Source: Methylococcales bacterium (GTDB lineage: Bacteria; Pseudomonadota; Gammaproteobacteria; Methylococcales; Methylomonadaceae). Taken from it: a DNA stretch of 64,000 nt. Position numbers and translations under genes: made by a program. Below the pieces are notes generated by a model that saw only the letters and a list, made by a program, of their open reading frames with translations, was not told the DNA's origin and searched no databases. Positions 9,607-18,637 of the stretch are shown one piece after another (the first letter of the stretch is position 1; every line of letters begins with the position of its first letter). The DNA lies in NCBI GenBank assembly GCA_030949405.1, contig JAUZSN010000002.1, positions 558,001 through 622,000 of the forward strand, written 5' to 3'.

Positions 9607-12027
9607 ATGAAGATATTCTTCCTACTTGTATTGTTCTCATTAGCTCCATGTTTTTTCACTATAGAAGTTTTTGCTAAAGAAGTAGTTGATAATGAAACAG
9701 AAAATTTATATAACACCTCATTAGAGGCATTGTTTAACGAAGAAATTGATGCTGAGGCTAAGGTTGGTAGCCGAGGTAAGGCGGTCGAATTATTAAAATC
9801 CAAAACCCCCATTGATGTGGTTACTGCCGAGCAAATTGAACACTCAGGTTATACCGAACTGAGTAAGGTTTTACAACGCTTTATTCCAGGATTTAATTTC
9901 CCCAGAGCGAGTATTAAAGGTGGTACAGATCATGTTCGCCCTTTTACTTTAAGGGGGATGGCACCTGACCAAGTGCTGGTTTTGCTTAATGGTAAACGTT
10001 TTCACAGTAGCTCTATTTTACATATTAATGACAGCATAGGGCGTGGGTCAACAGGTGTTGACTTAAATACGATTCCGTTACATTCTATAGAGCGTGTTGA
10101 AGTTTTAAGAGATGGAGCGGCTGCTCAATATGGTTCCGATGCAATTGCAGGAATCATTAATATTATTCTTAAATCAGGGGGTGAAGAACGCCGCTTAACG
10201 ACTACTATTGGTCAAACTTACGAAGGTGACGGAGAGCTTTATCAGACAGATTTACATTACGGTATTACTTTACCTTTAGATGGGTTTATTGATATTACTG
10301 CTGAATTTAGGGATCGTAACCCTCTTAATAGGGCTGCTATTGATACGCGGCAACAATATTTTGAAGGAGATTTTAGAAATAATAATCCCCCCCAAAGAAA
10401 TGTATTAAGAGGCGACCCCGATACGCAAGACTTTTTATTCGCGCTTAACTCAGAGTTACCGTTATCAGATGATATTATCCTATATTTTTATGGAACAACT
10501 AATTACCGTGAAAGTGAATCAGGAGCTGATTATAGGCGACCTTTAGATAATAGAAATGTAAGAAGTATTTATCCGAATGGTTTCTTACCTTTAATTGCCC
10601 CGAAAATATTTGATTATTCGGCAACAATAGGAGCTAAAGGGGAAACTTCGACTGGCTTCAATTGGGATTTTAGTCATACTGCGGGTGGTAACTATATCCA
10701 TTATGATGTTAACAACTCACTGAATACTTCTTTAGGTTCTAATAGCCCAACTTCATTTGATGCAGGAGATTTAAGAACAAGGCAACATACTACAAGTTTA
10801 GATGTCTTTAAAAACTTTGATTGGTGGTTTAAACAACCGCTTAAAATAGCAGCAGGGTTAGAATGGCGTTATGAAACTTTTGCCATTAATGCCGGTGATG
10901 AAAGTGCATTTATTCAGGGTAACGTTCCTATTTTAGATGGACCTAATTTTGGGCAAAAGGAGGTGGCAGGCGCGCAAGGGTTTCCAGGTTTTGGTAATAT
11001 TAATGAAATAAACGAAGATCGGCATAATTTTGCTGCCTATATTGATTTAAACACCCAATTTTTTGATAAATTATCCCTAGGTCTTGCAGGTAGATATGAA
11101 TATTACAGTGATTTTGGCTCGACTTTAAATGGTAAGTTTTCATTGGGTTATCAAGTCGTTGATAGCCTGTTATTACGTGGATCGGTGAGTTCAGGATTTA
11201 GAGCGCCATCATTACAGCAGTCTTTTTTTAATACCAACTCGTCGCTTGAGGTGGATGAGTCAATTGTTACTGTTGCAACAATTTCAAGAAACTCGCAATT
11301 TTCTAAAAAAATTAATGGTAGTCCATTAAAACCTGAAAAATCTCAACATTTTACTATAGGACTTGTTTTTGAGCCGATAACTAATTTTTCATTAACTGCG
11401 GATTATTTTTATACTAAAATTACTGATAGAATCGTATTATCAGGAGATATAGGGGGATTTAATTCACCAGCAATAGGAGATTTTTTAAAATCTAGCGATA
11501 TATTTGCTATTCGTTCTTTTCTTAATGCACTTGATACAGAAACTCAAGGCTATGATTTACGTGCAAATTATAAGTTAGATTTTCAGCAACAAGGAGAATT
11601 AAAATTAACCGCAGCTTATCACTATAATAAAAATAAAGCGATAGGAGAAGTTCGCGTGCCAGCTATCTTTGGCAGTAATGGTGCAGCTCTTGTATTTAGT
11701 GAAATAGATAGAGAGCGTTTAGAATTAGGTCAGCCTAATGATAGCTTAATTTTAATGGCGCATTACAAAAGAGGAAATTTTGATAGTATGCTTAAATTAA
11801 TTAAATCAGGGGCTTTTTCTCAAGAAGGACAGCGACCAAATAGTCAATGGTTAGCTGATATAGATTTATCATATCAAATTCACCAGAATTTTAATATTGC
11901 TATTGGCGTTCATAATTTATTTAATACGAATCCAGAACGTGAAACAGATGATGGAGATTTATTAATCCGTGCGCCTTATGGTTATGGTGGTGGTTTTTAC
12001 TATTTTCGTTTAGCGGCAGATTTTTAA
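9607..12027 (+). CDS. TonB-dependent outer-membrane receptor
   Basis: An 806-residue outer-membrane receptor with a signal peptide (first 23 or so residues, ending FAKE). The plug domain covers roughly 55-190, with TPIDVVTAEQIEHSGYTELSKVLQRFIPG, LRGMAPDQVLVLLNGKR and SIERVEVLRDGAAAQYGSDAIAGIINII. The rest is a 22-strand barrel pattern ending in phenylalanine (FRLAADF), as expected for BAM-dependent insertion. It probably imports a siderophore, metal complex or cofactor; the ligand is not evident. It is co-transcribed with the YfiR-like gene, so ligand uptake and the divergent kinase may form one sensing unit. IS sequences start 24 bp after its stop. Confidence 0.93.
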   Translation: MKIFFLLVLFSLAPCFFTIEVFAKEVVDNETENLYNTSLEALFNEEIDAEAKVGSRGKAVELLKSKTPIDVVTAEQIEHSGYTELSKVLQRFIPGFNFPRASIKGGTDHVRPFTLRGMAPDQVLVLLNGKRFHSSSILHINDSIGRGSTGVDLNTIPLHSIERVEVLRDGAAAQYGSDAIAGIINIILKSGGEERRLTTTIGQTYEGDGELYQTDLHYGITLPLDGFIDITAEFRDRNPLNRAAIDTRQQYFEGDFRNNNPPQRNVLRGDPDTQDFLFALNSELPLSDDIILYFYGTTNYRESESGADYRRPLDNRNVRSIYPNGFLPLIAPKIFDYSATIGAKGETSTGFNWDFSHTAGGNYIHYDVNNSLNTSLGSNSPTSFDAGDLRTRQHTTSLDVFKNFDWWFKQPLKIAAGLEWRYETFAINAGDESAFIQGNVPILDGPNFGQKEVAGAQGFPGFGNINEINEDRHNFAAYIDLNTQFFDKLSLGLAGRYEYYSDFGSTLNGKFSLGYQVVDSLLLRGSVSSGFRAPSLQQSFFNTNSSLEVDESIVTVATISRNSQFSKKINGSPLKPEKSQHFTIGLVFEPITNFSLTADYFYTKITDRIVLSGDIGGFNSPAIGDFLKSSDIFAIRSFLNALDTETQGYDLRANYKLDFQQQGELKLTAAYHYNKNKAIGEVRVPAIFGSNGAALVFSEIDRERLELGQPNDSLILMAHYKRGNFDSMLKLIKSGAFSQEGQRPNSQWLADIDLSYQIHQNFNIAIGVHNLFNTNPERETDDGDLLIRAPYGYGGGFYYFRLAADF

Positions 12028-12214
12028 AAAAATACCCTTTATCAAATAATAGACTTGTTCTTTAAGAAGAAGTTAATATATCATGTTAAAATTCCATAGG
12101 ATAGCCGCTAAAAAAGAAAATAAATCTTTTACACCTTCTTTTTTATTTCTAAACTTGTCAACTAGGCATCTATATCTTTTCATTCCACCGATTACATGCT
12201 CAACAATGACTCTT

Positions 12215-12457
12215 TCACGACTCATCTCTTTGTTTTCTTTTTTTTTGATTTTCAGTTAATGTTGGGTTTGGATTATGCTTAGATTTATTTGGTTTTTTAT
12301 GAGGAATATTTACCGAATTAGTTTTATATTCATTATTAAACCCCAAATAACCTAAATCAATAAATATATTAAAATTACTAAACCAATTTAATTCTGGATT
12401 AAATTCTTTTTTTAAACATTCCATAATCATGATTTTTACCTGGAAAACTAACCCCAA
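12215..12457 (-). pseudogene. IS5-type transposase ORF B, frameshifted (copy D)
   Basis: The frame carries the second catalytic aspartate region (FNIFIDLGYLGFNNEYKTNS) but ends early at TLTENQKKRKQRDES, because of a one-base change compared with the other copies, which read on into MSRERVIVEHVIGGMKRY with the catalytic glutamate. It is also separated from ORF A by the IS66-like insertion. Confidence 0.75.
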
Positions 12458-12492
12458 TATATAAAATTAAATGACCTAAAGAAGCTATAGTG

Positions 12493-14323
12493 GTATCTAC
12501 TTTAAATCTCAGGGTAAAGATAAAATTTCTAAAATAGATTTGACAACATATCATAAAAGAACGAACATTTACATACTTTGAATATCCACGACCTACAGGC
12601 TGAAACTAACGCCATTTATCAAGAAATCGCTCAAATTGAAAGTAGCGAAGCGCAGGATATTGTCAAAAAAATATTCAATCTTATTGAACGCTTAGCCAGT
12701 GATAAATTGTCTTTAGAAACTGAATTACAGCAACTTCGTGACGAGGTTAATCGCTTGAAAGGTGAGCAGGGAAAGCCTGATATCAAACCCAATAAAAATA
12801 ATAAGAGTGATGATATTTCATCCGAAGACGAACGTAAAAAGCACAAGTTGACGCGCAAAAAGAAACTAATAACGACACTGAAAATACGGACTCGGATAAG
12901 AAAAAACGCCGCCGTAAACCCAAGATCCCACGAGTTAAAATCGACCAAACGCTAAAATGCCTACTCGACAAAACTGGCTTGCCTAGCGACTTAGTATCTA
13001 AAGGCTTTGCGGAAGTGGTGATTCAAGACATTGTCATCAAAACCAATAATATTAAGTATCTCCGTGAGATTTTTTATTCACCTTCTGAAAATAAGTATTA
13101 CCGCGCCCAATTGCCTGAAGGCGTTCGAGGTCAGGGCGAATTTGGTATTGGAATTCGTAGCTTGATTCCCATGCTTAAGATGATGGGCGTGACCGAAAAA
13201 CCCATGGTCGGTTTTTTTGAAAATATTGGCATTGTGGTGTCGCCGACTTATGTTTCTCAGCAATGGACAGGCGGTTATGACTGGGCGCATCAGGAAAAAG
13301 CGAGCTTTATCGCAGCGGCATTCTCAACAGTGATTATGGACAGATTGATGATACCAGTGCGCGAGTCAATGGTGATAACCACTATTGTCAGGTGGTCTGC
13401 AACGACTTGTTTACCGCTTATTTCACCACTAAAAACAAAGACCGTTTATCGGTTCTGGACGTGCTGACCGACTATGCGCCACGCCATTATATCTACAATC
13501 AACAAGCTCAATCCTTGCTTGACGAGTTCAAGTTAGCTGATAAAGCGCGGGCAAAAGTTGATGCTCAAATACCTGTCAATACAGTGATGAATGAAGCGCA
13601 ATTTAAGTTGCACTTAGCGATCTTAAATACCTTAGGCGTAAGACAGGCAACGCATGTCACCGAAGCTTGCGCCATTGTCTATTATCAGCAACAAACGGAT
13701 TTTCCTGTTATTGAAACCTTGCTTGCAGACGATGCGCCGCAATTCAAATTACTGACGGAACATTTGGGGTTATGCTGGGTTCACGATGCTCGCCACTACA
13801 AAAACTCCGTCCAATTCTGGAAATACATCAGCAAGCATTAGCCGATTTTCGAGGGCACTATTGGGAGTATTATAAGGAGTTGCTTAACTATCAAAAAAAT
13901 CCCTGCCCCGATAAAAAGGCATGGTTGTTAACGCGATTTGATGAATTGTTTGCAACCACAAGCGATTATGAAGACCTCAATGATCGCATCGCCAAAACAC
14001 TGGCGAAAAAGACCGAATTATTGCGAGTTTTGGAACTTCCGAAATTACCATTACATAACAATGCAGCCGAACTCGGCGCAAGAAGACAAGCGCGTGCGCG
14101 AGACATAAGCTTCCAGACTCGAAATGAGAAAGGCACGAAAATCAAAGACAGTTTTATGAGTCTTGCTGAAACGGCTAAAAAACTAGCCGTGAGTTTTTAT
14201 GATTATGTTTATGACCGAGTTAGTGGTGAATTCAAAATGCCGTCTATGGCGAATCTTATCGCTCAAAAAGCGCAAAGTTTGCAGGTCTGATATTTGTTTT
14301 ACCCTGAAATTTAAAGTGGATAC
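12493..14323 (+). mobile_element. IS66-like element, copy 1, with 8-bp target duplication
   Basis: The ends are inverted repeats: GTATCTACTTTAAATCTCAG on the left and, read inward on the other strand, GTATCCACTTTAAATTTCAG on the right. CTATAGTG flanks both sides (12485-12492 and 14324-14331), an 8-bp target duplication as is usual in the IS66 family. The element is 1,831 bp and lies inside IS5-type copy D. Its single transposase gene is broken into four frames. Confidence 0.9.
12578..14290 (+). pseudogene. IS66-like transposase, multiply frameshifted (copy 1)
   Basis: Four successive frames (12578-12955, 12979-13467, 13392-13841, 13772-14290) together give a roughly 560-residue IS66-like transposase. 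It has an N-terminal coiled coil (LETELQQLRDEVNRLKGE), a Lys/Arg-rich linker, a motif LPEGVRGQGEFGIGIRSLI, the catalytic region QIDD(T/S)SARVNGDNHY, which only the less damaged copy retains, a VHDARHYKKLRPIL segment, and a C-terminal NNAAELGARRQARARDISFQTRN. Single-base indels separate the frames. The start is a TTG or an undefined codon near 12578. Confidence 0.82.
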
Positions 14324-14842
14324 CTATAGTGGTATTTTTAATTGTATGCTGTTTTTTTTACCACTGTAAAATTCATTTTGTTCTTCATAGTCACTAGGGC
14401 GTTGTACAGCACGCTCTGTAGCATCTATTATCAATGTTTGAACTCCGCCAAAAGCCTGCTGCATTTCTTCAGGGGTTGAAAAACTTGTTGCAGGTAAAAC
14501 ATTAAATATATCTAACGTCTTTATTAAAATTGGAAATAATTTGTATACATGAGTATGGGCGCATGATTTATTCATATTAAAAGAAAACCCTAAGTGATCG
14601 AAAGTAGAATAACACTTCATATAATTTAATATAAATAATAATTTGTCTGCGGGTGTTTTTAATGTGCTATCTAAACCACTACCGTATTTTCTTTCTTTAT
14701 TTTCATGTTTTTCTTTTTGATCTTCAATAAGGGTCTTTTCAAATAGAGATAATAGTAAAATAAAATGTTCTGTTTTTAATCCTGTTAAAGCTCTTAACTG
14801 TCTATCATCATAAATTCTTGGTAAAATTTCTTTTATTTTCAT
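14324..14842 (-). CDS. IS5-type transposase ORF A (copy D)
   Basis: A 172-codon frame with an N-terminal helix-turn-helix region of the HTH_Tnp_4 kind (RQLRALTGLKTEHFILLLSL) and the first catalytic aspartate in LIIDATERAVQRP. The rest of the DDE domain is in the -1 frame, reached through an A AAA AAC slippery site near the end (FYSGKKN). In this copy an IS66-like element sits just beyond the frame, so no complete transposase can be made. Confidence 0.85.
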   Translation of the reverse strand: MKIKEILPRIYDDRQLRALTGLKTEHFILLLSLFEKTLIEDQKEKHENKERKYGSGLDSTLKTPADKLLFILNYMKCYSTFDHLGFSFNMNKSCAHTHVYKLFPILIKTLDIFNVLPATSFSTPEEMQQAFGGVQTLIIDATERAVQRPSDYEEQNEFYSGKKNSIQLKIPL

Positions 14843-15011
14843 GTTATACTTTGATTTTTATTTTTTATAGAAATTTATTATAAAGCTTATTTATTATTTT
14901 TAATAATTTAATTTAAAGTTTATTTATTAGGCTGTATCAACTGATTGTGAGTGTTATCAAGTATATATAAGCAATTGATTTTAATATATTTTATTTAGAA
15001 GAACAAGTCTA

Positions 15012-15314
15012 TTGATACAAATGCAGGACGTAATTCTAATGGGTTTATTGGATCTAATCTATCGCGCATTTGTGTGTCACAAGGCGTATTATTAATTCCA
15101 AAAAGATTTTTTAAGTTTTGCTTTATTATTTCTTCATTACGCTCTTCATCAAATTGTAACAATGATGAATGTTTTAATAAAAACATGGCTAATGCAGACA
15201 TGAGTACATCTGATAAAGAGATACGGATATTTTTTTTTTGATGTTCAGGAATAGCCGAAAAAATAGAACGTACTATAGTCAGCAGATTTGGAATTGACAA
15301 ATCTTTAGAAATTA
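15012..15314 (-). pseudogene. N-terminal fragment of an IS4/ISNCY-type transposase
   Basis: The minus-strand frame reads SIPNLLTIVRSIFSAIPEHQ, then ISLSDVLMSALAMFLLKHSSLLQF and NTPCDTQMRDRLDPINP, an opening typical of a group of IS4/ISNCY-like transposases. It lies between two IS5-type copies. If copy A (15315-18141) and one TA are removed, the frame joins upstream to 18153-18144 and gains a start, MLSLISKDLSIPN, preceded by an AAGGA-like ribosome site. Its 3' part beyond about residue 105 is gone, cut at copy D. Confidence 0.7.
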
Positions 15315-15481
15315 GACTTGTTCTTCTAAATAAAATATATTAAAATCAATTGCTTATATATACTTGATAACATTCACAATCAGTTGATACAGCCTAATAA
15401 ATAAACTTTAAATTAAATTATTAAAAATAATAAATAAGCTTTATAATAAATTTCTATAAAAAATAAAAATCAAAGTATAAC

Positions 15482-16000
15482 ATGAAAATAAAAGAAATTT
15501 TACCAAGAATTTATGATGATAGACAGTTAAGAGCTTTAACAGGATTAAAAACAGAACATTTTATTTTACTATTATCTCTATTTGAAAAGACCCTTATTGA
15601 AGATCAAAAAGAAAAACATGAAAATAAAGAAAGAAAATACGGTAGTGGTTTAGATAGCACATTAAAAAAACCCGCAGACAAATTATTATTTATATTAAAT
15701 TATATGAAGTGCTATTCTACTTTCGATCACTTAGGGTTTTCTTTTAATATGAATAAATCATGCGCCCATACTCATGTATACAAATTATTTCCAATTTTAA
15801 TAAAGACGTTAGATATATTTAATGTTTTACCTGCAACAAGTTTTTCAACCCCTGAAGAAATGCAGCAGGCTTTTGGCGGAGTTCAAACATTGATAATAGA
15901 TGCTACAGAGCGTGCTGTACAACGCCCTAGTGACTATGAAGAACAAAATGAATTTTACAGTGGTAAAAAAAACAGCATACAATTAAAAATACCACTATAG
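15482..16000 (+). CDS. IS5-type transposase ORF A (copy A)
   Basis: This 172-codon frame is identical to the other copies except for one substitution (Thr to Lys in STLKKPADK). It carries the helix-turn-helix and the first catalytic aspartate, and ends after the A AAA AAC slippery site, where the -1 frame continues as KKQHTIKNTTIASLGH. The frame starts at ATG 15482 with no strong ribosome site, as in all copies. Confidence 0.85.
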   Translation: MKIKEILPRIYDDRQLRALTGLKTEHFILLLSLFEKTLIEDQKEKHENKERKYGSGLDSTLKKPADKLLFILNYMKCYSTFDHLGFSFNMNKSCAHTHVYKLFPILIKTLDIFNVLPATSFSTPEEMQQAFGGVQTLIIDATERAVQRPSDYEEQNEFYSGKKNSIQLKIPL

Positions 16001-16227
16001 CTTCTTTAGGTCATTTAATTTTATATATTGGGGTTAGTTTTCCAGGTAAAAATCATGATTATGGAATGTTTAAAAAAGAATTTAATCCAGAATTAAATTG
16101 GTTTAGTAATTTTAATATATTTATTGATTTAGGTTATTTGGGGTTTAATAATGAATATAAAACTAATTCGGTAAATATTCCTCATAAAAAACCAAATAAA
16201 TCTAAGCATAATCCAAACCCAACATTA

Positions 16228-17929
16228 GGCTACCAACTTAAGACGGGACAAAATAAAGAACTAACTGCGATATTCTTGTATCATAGGTTAATGACTAAAA
16301 AAACAGAACAACACAGAAAATACGCGCAGCTAGTCACGCAATTATCGCTGAAATTACAACAACAGGCAAGCAAACTGTTCGTAACTTAGCTTCAATTGTT
16401 GGTCGCTCAAAAAGCAGTGTGCATCGTCATCGTCAAGCGCAAACAAAGCGAAATCGACATCCTGAATCATCATTATGGGAAACCGAGGCAGGTAGTTCTT
16501 GGCAAAGATTAATGGTGTTTTCCGCCTTGTATGTCTTTGGATTAAAGGCAGGCGTAGGTGCAGAGACTTTATCGCTGTTTTTAAAATGATACGGATTGAC
16601 ACCCATGTGGGCGTATCACCCGACGCACTGCGGACTCAAATCAATAAAATGGAAGTCTTATTGCCGTAGTTTCAGCAAGAATGCGAAAAAGTGTGAAAAA
16701 ACAAACACGTAAAGTTGTTGCTGGGCTGGATGAGACTTTTTTCGGCAACTTTATGATTTTAGTTTTAATGGACTTACGTTCTGGCTATCTTTTGTTGGAA
16801 GATATTAGCGATGATAGGTGCTACGATACTTGGTATAAAAAGGTTTCGCCACGATTAGAATCATTAGGCATTGAGGTTAATCATGCGATTAGTGATCGCG
16901 CTAAGGCGTTGATAAAAATGGCAGTGACGGGGTTTAAGTGCGAATCGGGGGCAGATATTTTTCATGCTCAACAAGATATGAGTCGCTGGTTAGGCGCGAA
17001 AATCGGCAGGCGTGCAGCAAGGGCTGAAAAACAGCGGCAAGCAGCGCAAACCGCAGAGTCTACTGTTTCTAAAACGGCAACGATGCAGAAAATTATTGGA
17101 CTTAAAACAACACGGATAACGGCTGAAAAAGAGCTTGAAGAAGCCAAAAAAATACAAACAGATTATCACGAAAACTTACAAGGGATTGCGGATGAAGTTC
17201 ATCCTTTTTCACTCAATGATAGTCGTAGAAACGATGCGGAACAGGTTGAGAAGTTGCTAGAGTTAAGAGCGCGAGCCTTTGAAAAAATAGCGGAAAAACA
17301 AGGGATTAACGATCATAAAGGCGTGATGAAAAAGTTTCGTAATCAAATAAAACCGTTAGCGGTATCCATCAGTTTTTGGTGGCTTTGGGTACGCGAAACC
17401 TTGCAAAATTTGGGGCTTGATGCGGATACCGAATATTGGTTGACCACAACATTATTACCCGTTGTTTATTGGCATCAGAAAATGGAACAAACTAAAAGCC
17501 GCAGGTCAAAGGAAAACTATCGAAAAGCTTGGGAAACCGCGTCTGATAAGCTCAAATCAGACCCATTTAGTGCAAAGTTATCAATCAGTGAAATGCAGCG
17601 ATGGCTAACATTGGCGGAGCATATGGCAAGGCAGTTTCAACGCAGTTCATCTGCGGTGGAAGGGCGAAATGGCTGTTTATCGCAAATGTATCGCAATGGG
17701 CGAGGTTTGAATAAAAAGCGATTAAACGCGTTGACGGTCATTCATAACTACGGAATCAAACGTGAGGATGGCACAACCGCCGCCATGCGTTTATTTGATA
17801 CCGAGTTTCCAGACTTGTTTTCATGGCTACTGAATGAAATGGGCGAGTTACCGCTTCCTAGAAATAGTCGAAAGCGTGTGTTTTCTAACCCTTTGAAATT
17901 GCTGGATGTCCCGTCTTAAATTGGTAGCC
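16228..17929 (+). mobile_element. Unclassified DDE insertion sequence, copy 1
   Basis: A 1,702-bp element with terminal inverted repeats GGCTACCAACTTAAGACGGG and, on the other side read inward, GGCTACCAATTTAAGACGGG. CAACATTA is duplicated on both sides (16220-16227 and 17930-17937). It lies inside IS5-type copy A. It carries an ORF A region (frameshifted here) and a 412-residue DDE-like protein. I cannot place it in a named IS family; the main protein resembles proteins annotated as DUF6399. Confidence 0.88.
16681..17919 (+). CDS. DDE-like transposase (DUF6399-type), copy 1
   Basis: A 412-residue protein with acidic residues that could form a DDE triad: GLDETFFGNF (about residue 17), SDRAKAL (about 71) and SSAVEGRNGC (about 324). 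A Lys/Glu-rich coiled-coil region lies between. ATG 16681 overlaps the end of an upstream ORF A in the other frame by 16 bases, in the stretch CGAAAAAGTGTGA, so a -1 shift could produce a longer fusion that includes the N-terminal helix-turn-helix (VRNLASIVGRSKSSVHRHRQ). In this copy ORF A has one base lost at the TTTTT run (16575 area) and a stop at 16666-16668, so only the second frame is intact. Confidence 0.75.
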   Translation: MRKSVKKQTRKVVAGLDETFFGNFMILVLMDLRSGYLLLEDISDDRCYDTWYKKVSPRLESLGIEVNHAISDRAKALIKMAVTGFKCESGADIFHAQQDMSRWLGAKIGRRAARAEKQRQAAQTAESTVSKTATMQKIIGLKTTRITAEKELEEAKKIQTDYHENLQGIADEVHPFSLNDSRRNDAEQVEKLLELRARAFEKIAEKQGINDHKGVMKKFRNQIKPLAVSISFWWLWVRETLQNLGLDADTEYWLTTTLLPVVYWHQKMEQTKSRRSKENYRKAWETASDKLKSDPFSAKLSISEMQRWLTLAEHMARQFQRSSSAVEGRNGCLSQMYRNGRGLNKKRLNALTVIHNYGIKREDGTTAAMRLFDTEFPDLFSWLLNEMGELPLPRNSRKRVFSNPLKLLDVPS

Positions 17930-18153
17930 CAACATTAACAGAAAATCAAAAAAAAGAAAACAAAGAGATGAGTCGTGAAAGAGTCATTGTTGAGCATGTA
18001 ATCGGTGGAATGAAAAGATATAGATGCCTAGTTGACAAGTTTAGAAATAAAAAAGAAGGTGTAAAAGATTTATTTTCTTTTTTAGCGGCTATCCTATGGA
18101 ATTTTAACATGATATATTAACTTCTTCTTAAAGAACAAGTCTAATGACAGCAT

Positions 18154-18637
18154 ATTATTTTTCCTTTTATTTTTAAATTAAAAATCTATTTAAACTATTA
18201 TATGATATAAATGCGTCATCTAATAATATTTCACTTACATTTCATGCAATCACGATTTTCTTATCTGATTGATATTTATAGATATTTTTGTGGGAGCGGG
18301 AATTGCTGCTATATTATTTATTACGAGTTACCTAAGAAACGCAATCATGCCTATCAATTTCCAAAGAAAGGTACAAACAACAAAGCAGGGTCGATGACTC
18401 ATGTTATCTTAACATTTATTAAGCATCCACTCAGGTAGCGCGCAAAAAATAAGATAACTCGTAAGGTGAGTTGCAGATTACGAAAACCCAGATTTTTGCA
18501 ACACTCTGCTGGGTTTCGCTATCACCCTACCGAGCCTACCATAAATTTCTAATGTTATTAAATGCTTATTCCTAAGCAACGTATCGTTAGCCTTTGAATC
18601 CGCGTACAATAAGCAATTTTATTATTGACGTTGATTA
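18154..18637. other. Intergenic stretch with a repeat-like hairpin before ribF
   Basis: No convincing gene is seen. A short frame at 18269-18395 reads like a membrane-helix tail (IFVGAGIAAILFITSYLRNA) with no clear start, possibly a fragment. At 18480-18520 a hairpin cgaaaacccag...ctgggtttcg, followed by a ctaccgagcctacc tail, resembles the GGGTTTCGCT...CTACC dispersed repeats common in related genomes. The rest is AT-rich. Confidence 0.5.

Larger units (their letters stand above)
12052..15009 (-). mobile_element. IS5-type element, copy D, interrupted by an IS66-like element
   Basis: This element has ends GACTTGTTCTT... on both sides and is flanked by TA (12050-12051 and 15010-15011). It equals about 1,119 bp once the inserted IS66-like element (12493-14323) and one 8-bp duplication are removed. 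It runs on the minus strand: ORF A at 14324-14842 and the second half at 12215-12457, which is itself frameshifted. It lies 24 bp after the TonB receptor gene. Confidence 0.9.
16066..18119 (+). pseudogene. IS5-type transposase ORF B split by a nested element (copy A)
   Basis: The second half of the DDE transposase is present as 16066-16227 (FNIFIDLGYLGF with the second aspartate) and 17938-18119 (MSRERVIVEHVIGGMKRYRC with the glutamate, then the C-terminal LFSFLAAILWNFNMIY). Removing 16228-17929 plus one copy of CAACATTA restores the frame. Not functional as it stands. Confidence 0.8.
15315..18141 (+). mobile_element. IS5-type element, copy A, interrupted by a DDE element
   Basis: It has the same ends as the other IS5-type copies and TA on both sides (15313-15314 and 18142-18143). 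It is about 1,117 bp without the nested element at 16228-17929 and one 8-bp duplication. ORF A is 15482-16000; the second half is 16066-16227 joined to 17938-18119. Its 3' coding end (LFSFLAAILWNFNMIY) is intact, unlike copies B and C, so this was the best-preserved copy before it was interrupted. Confidence 0.9.

Noticed and set aside
18211-18438. 75-codon frame on the plus strand
   Set aside because: No ribosome site, no recognisable pattern, and it overlaps a repeat-like hairpin zone.
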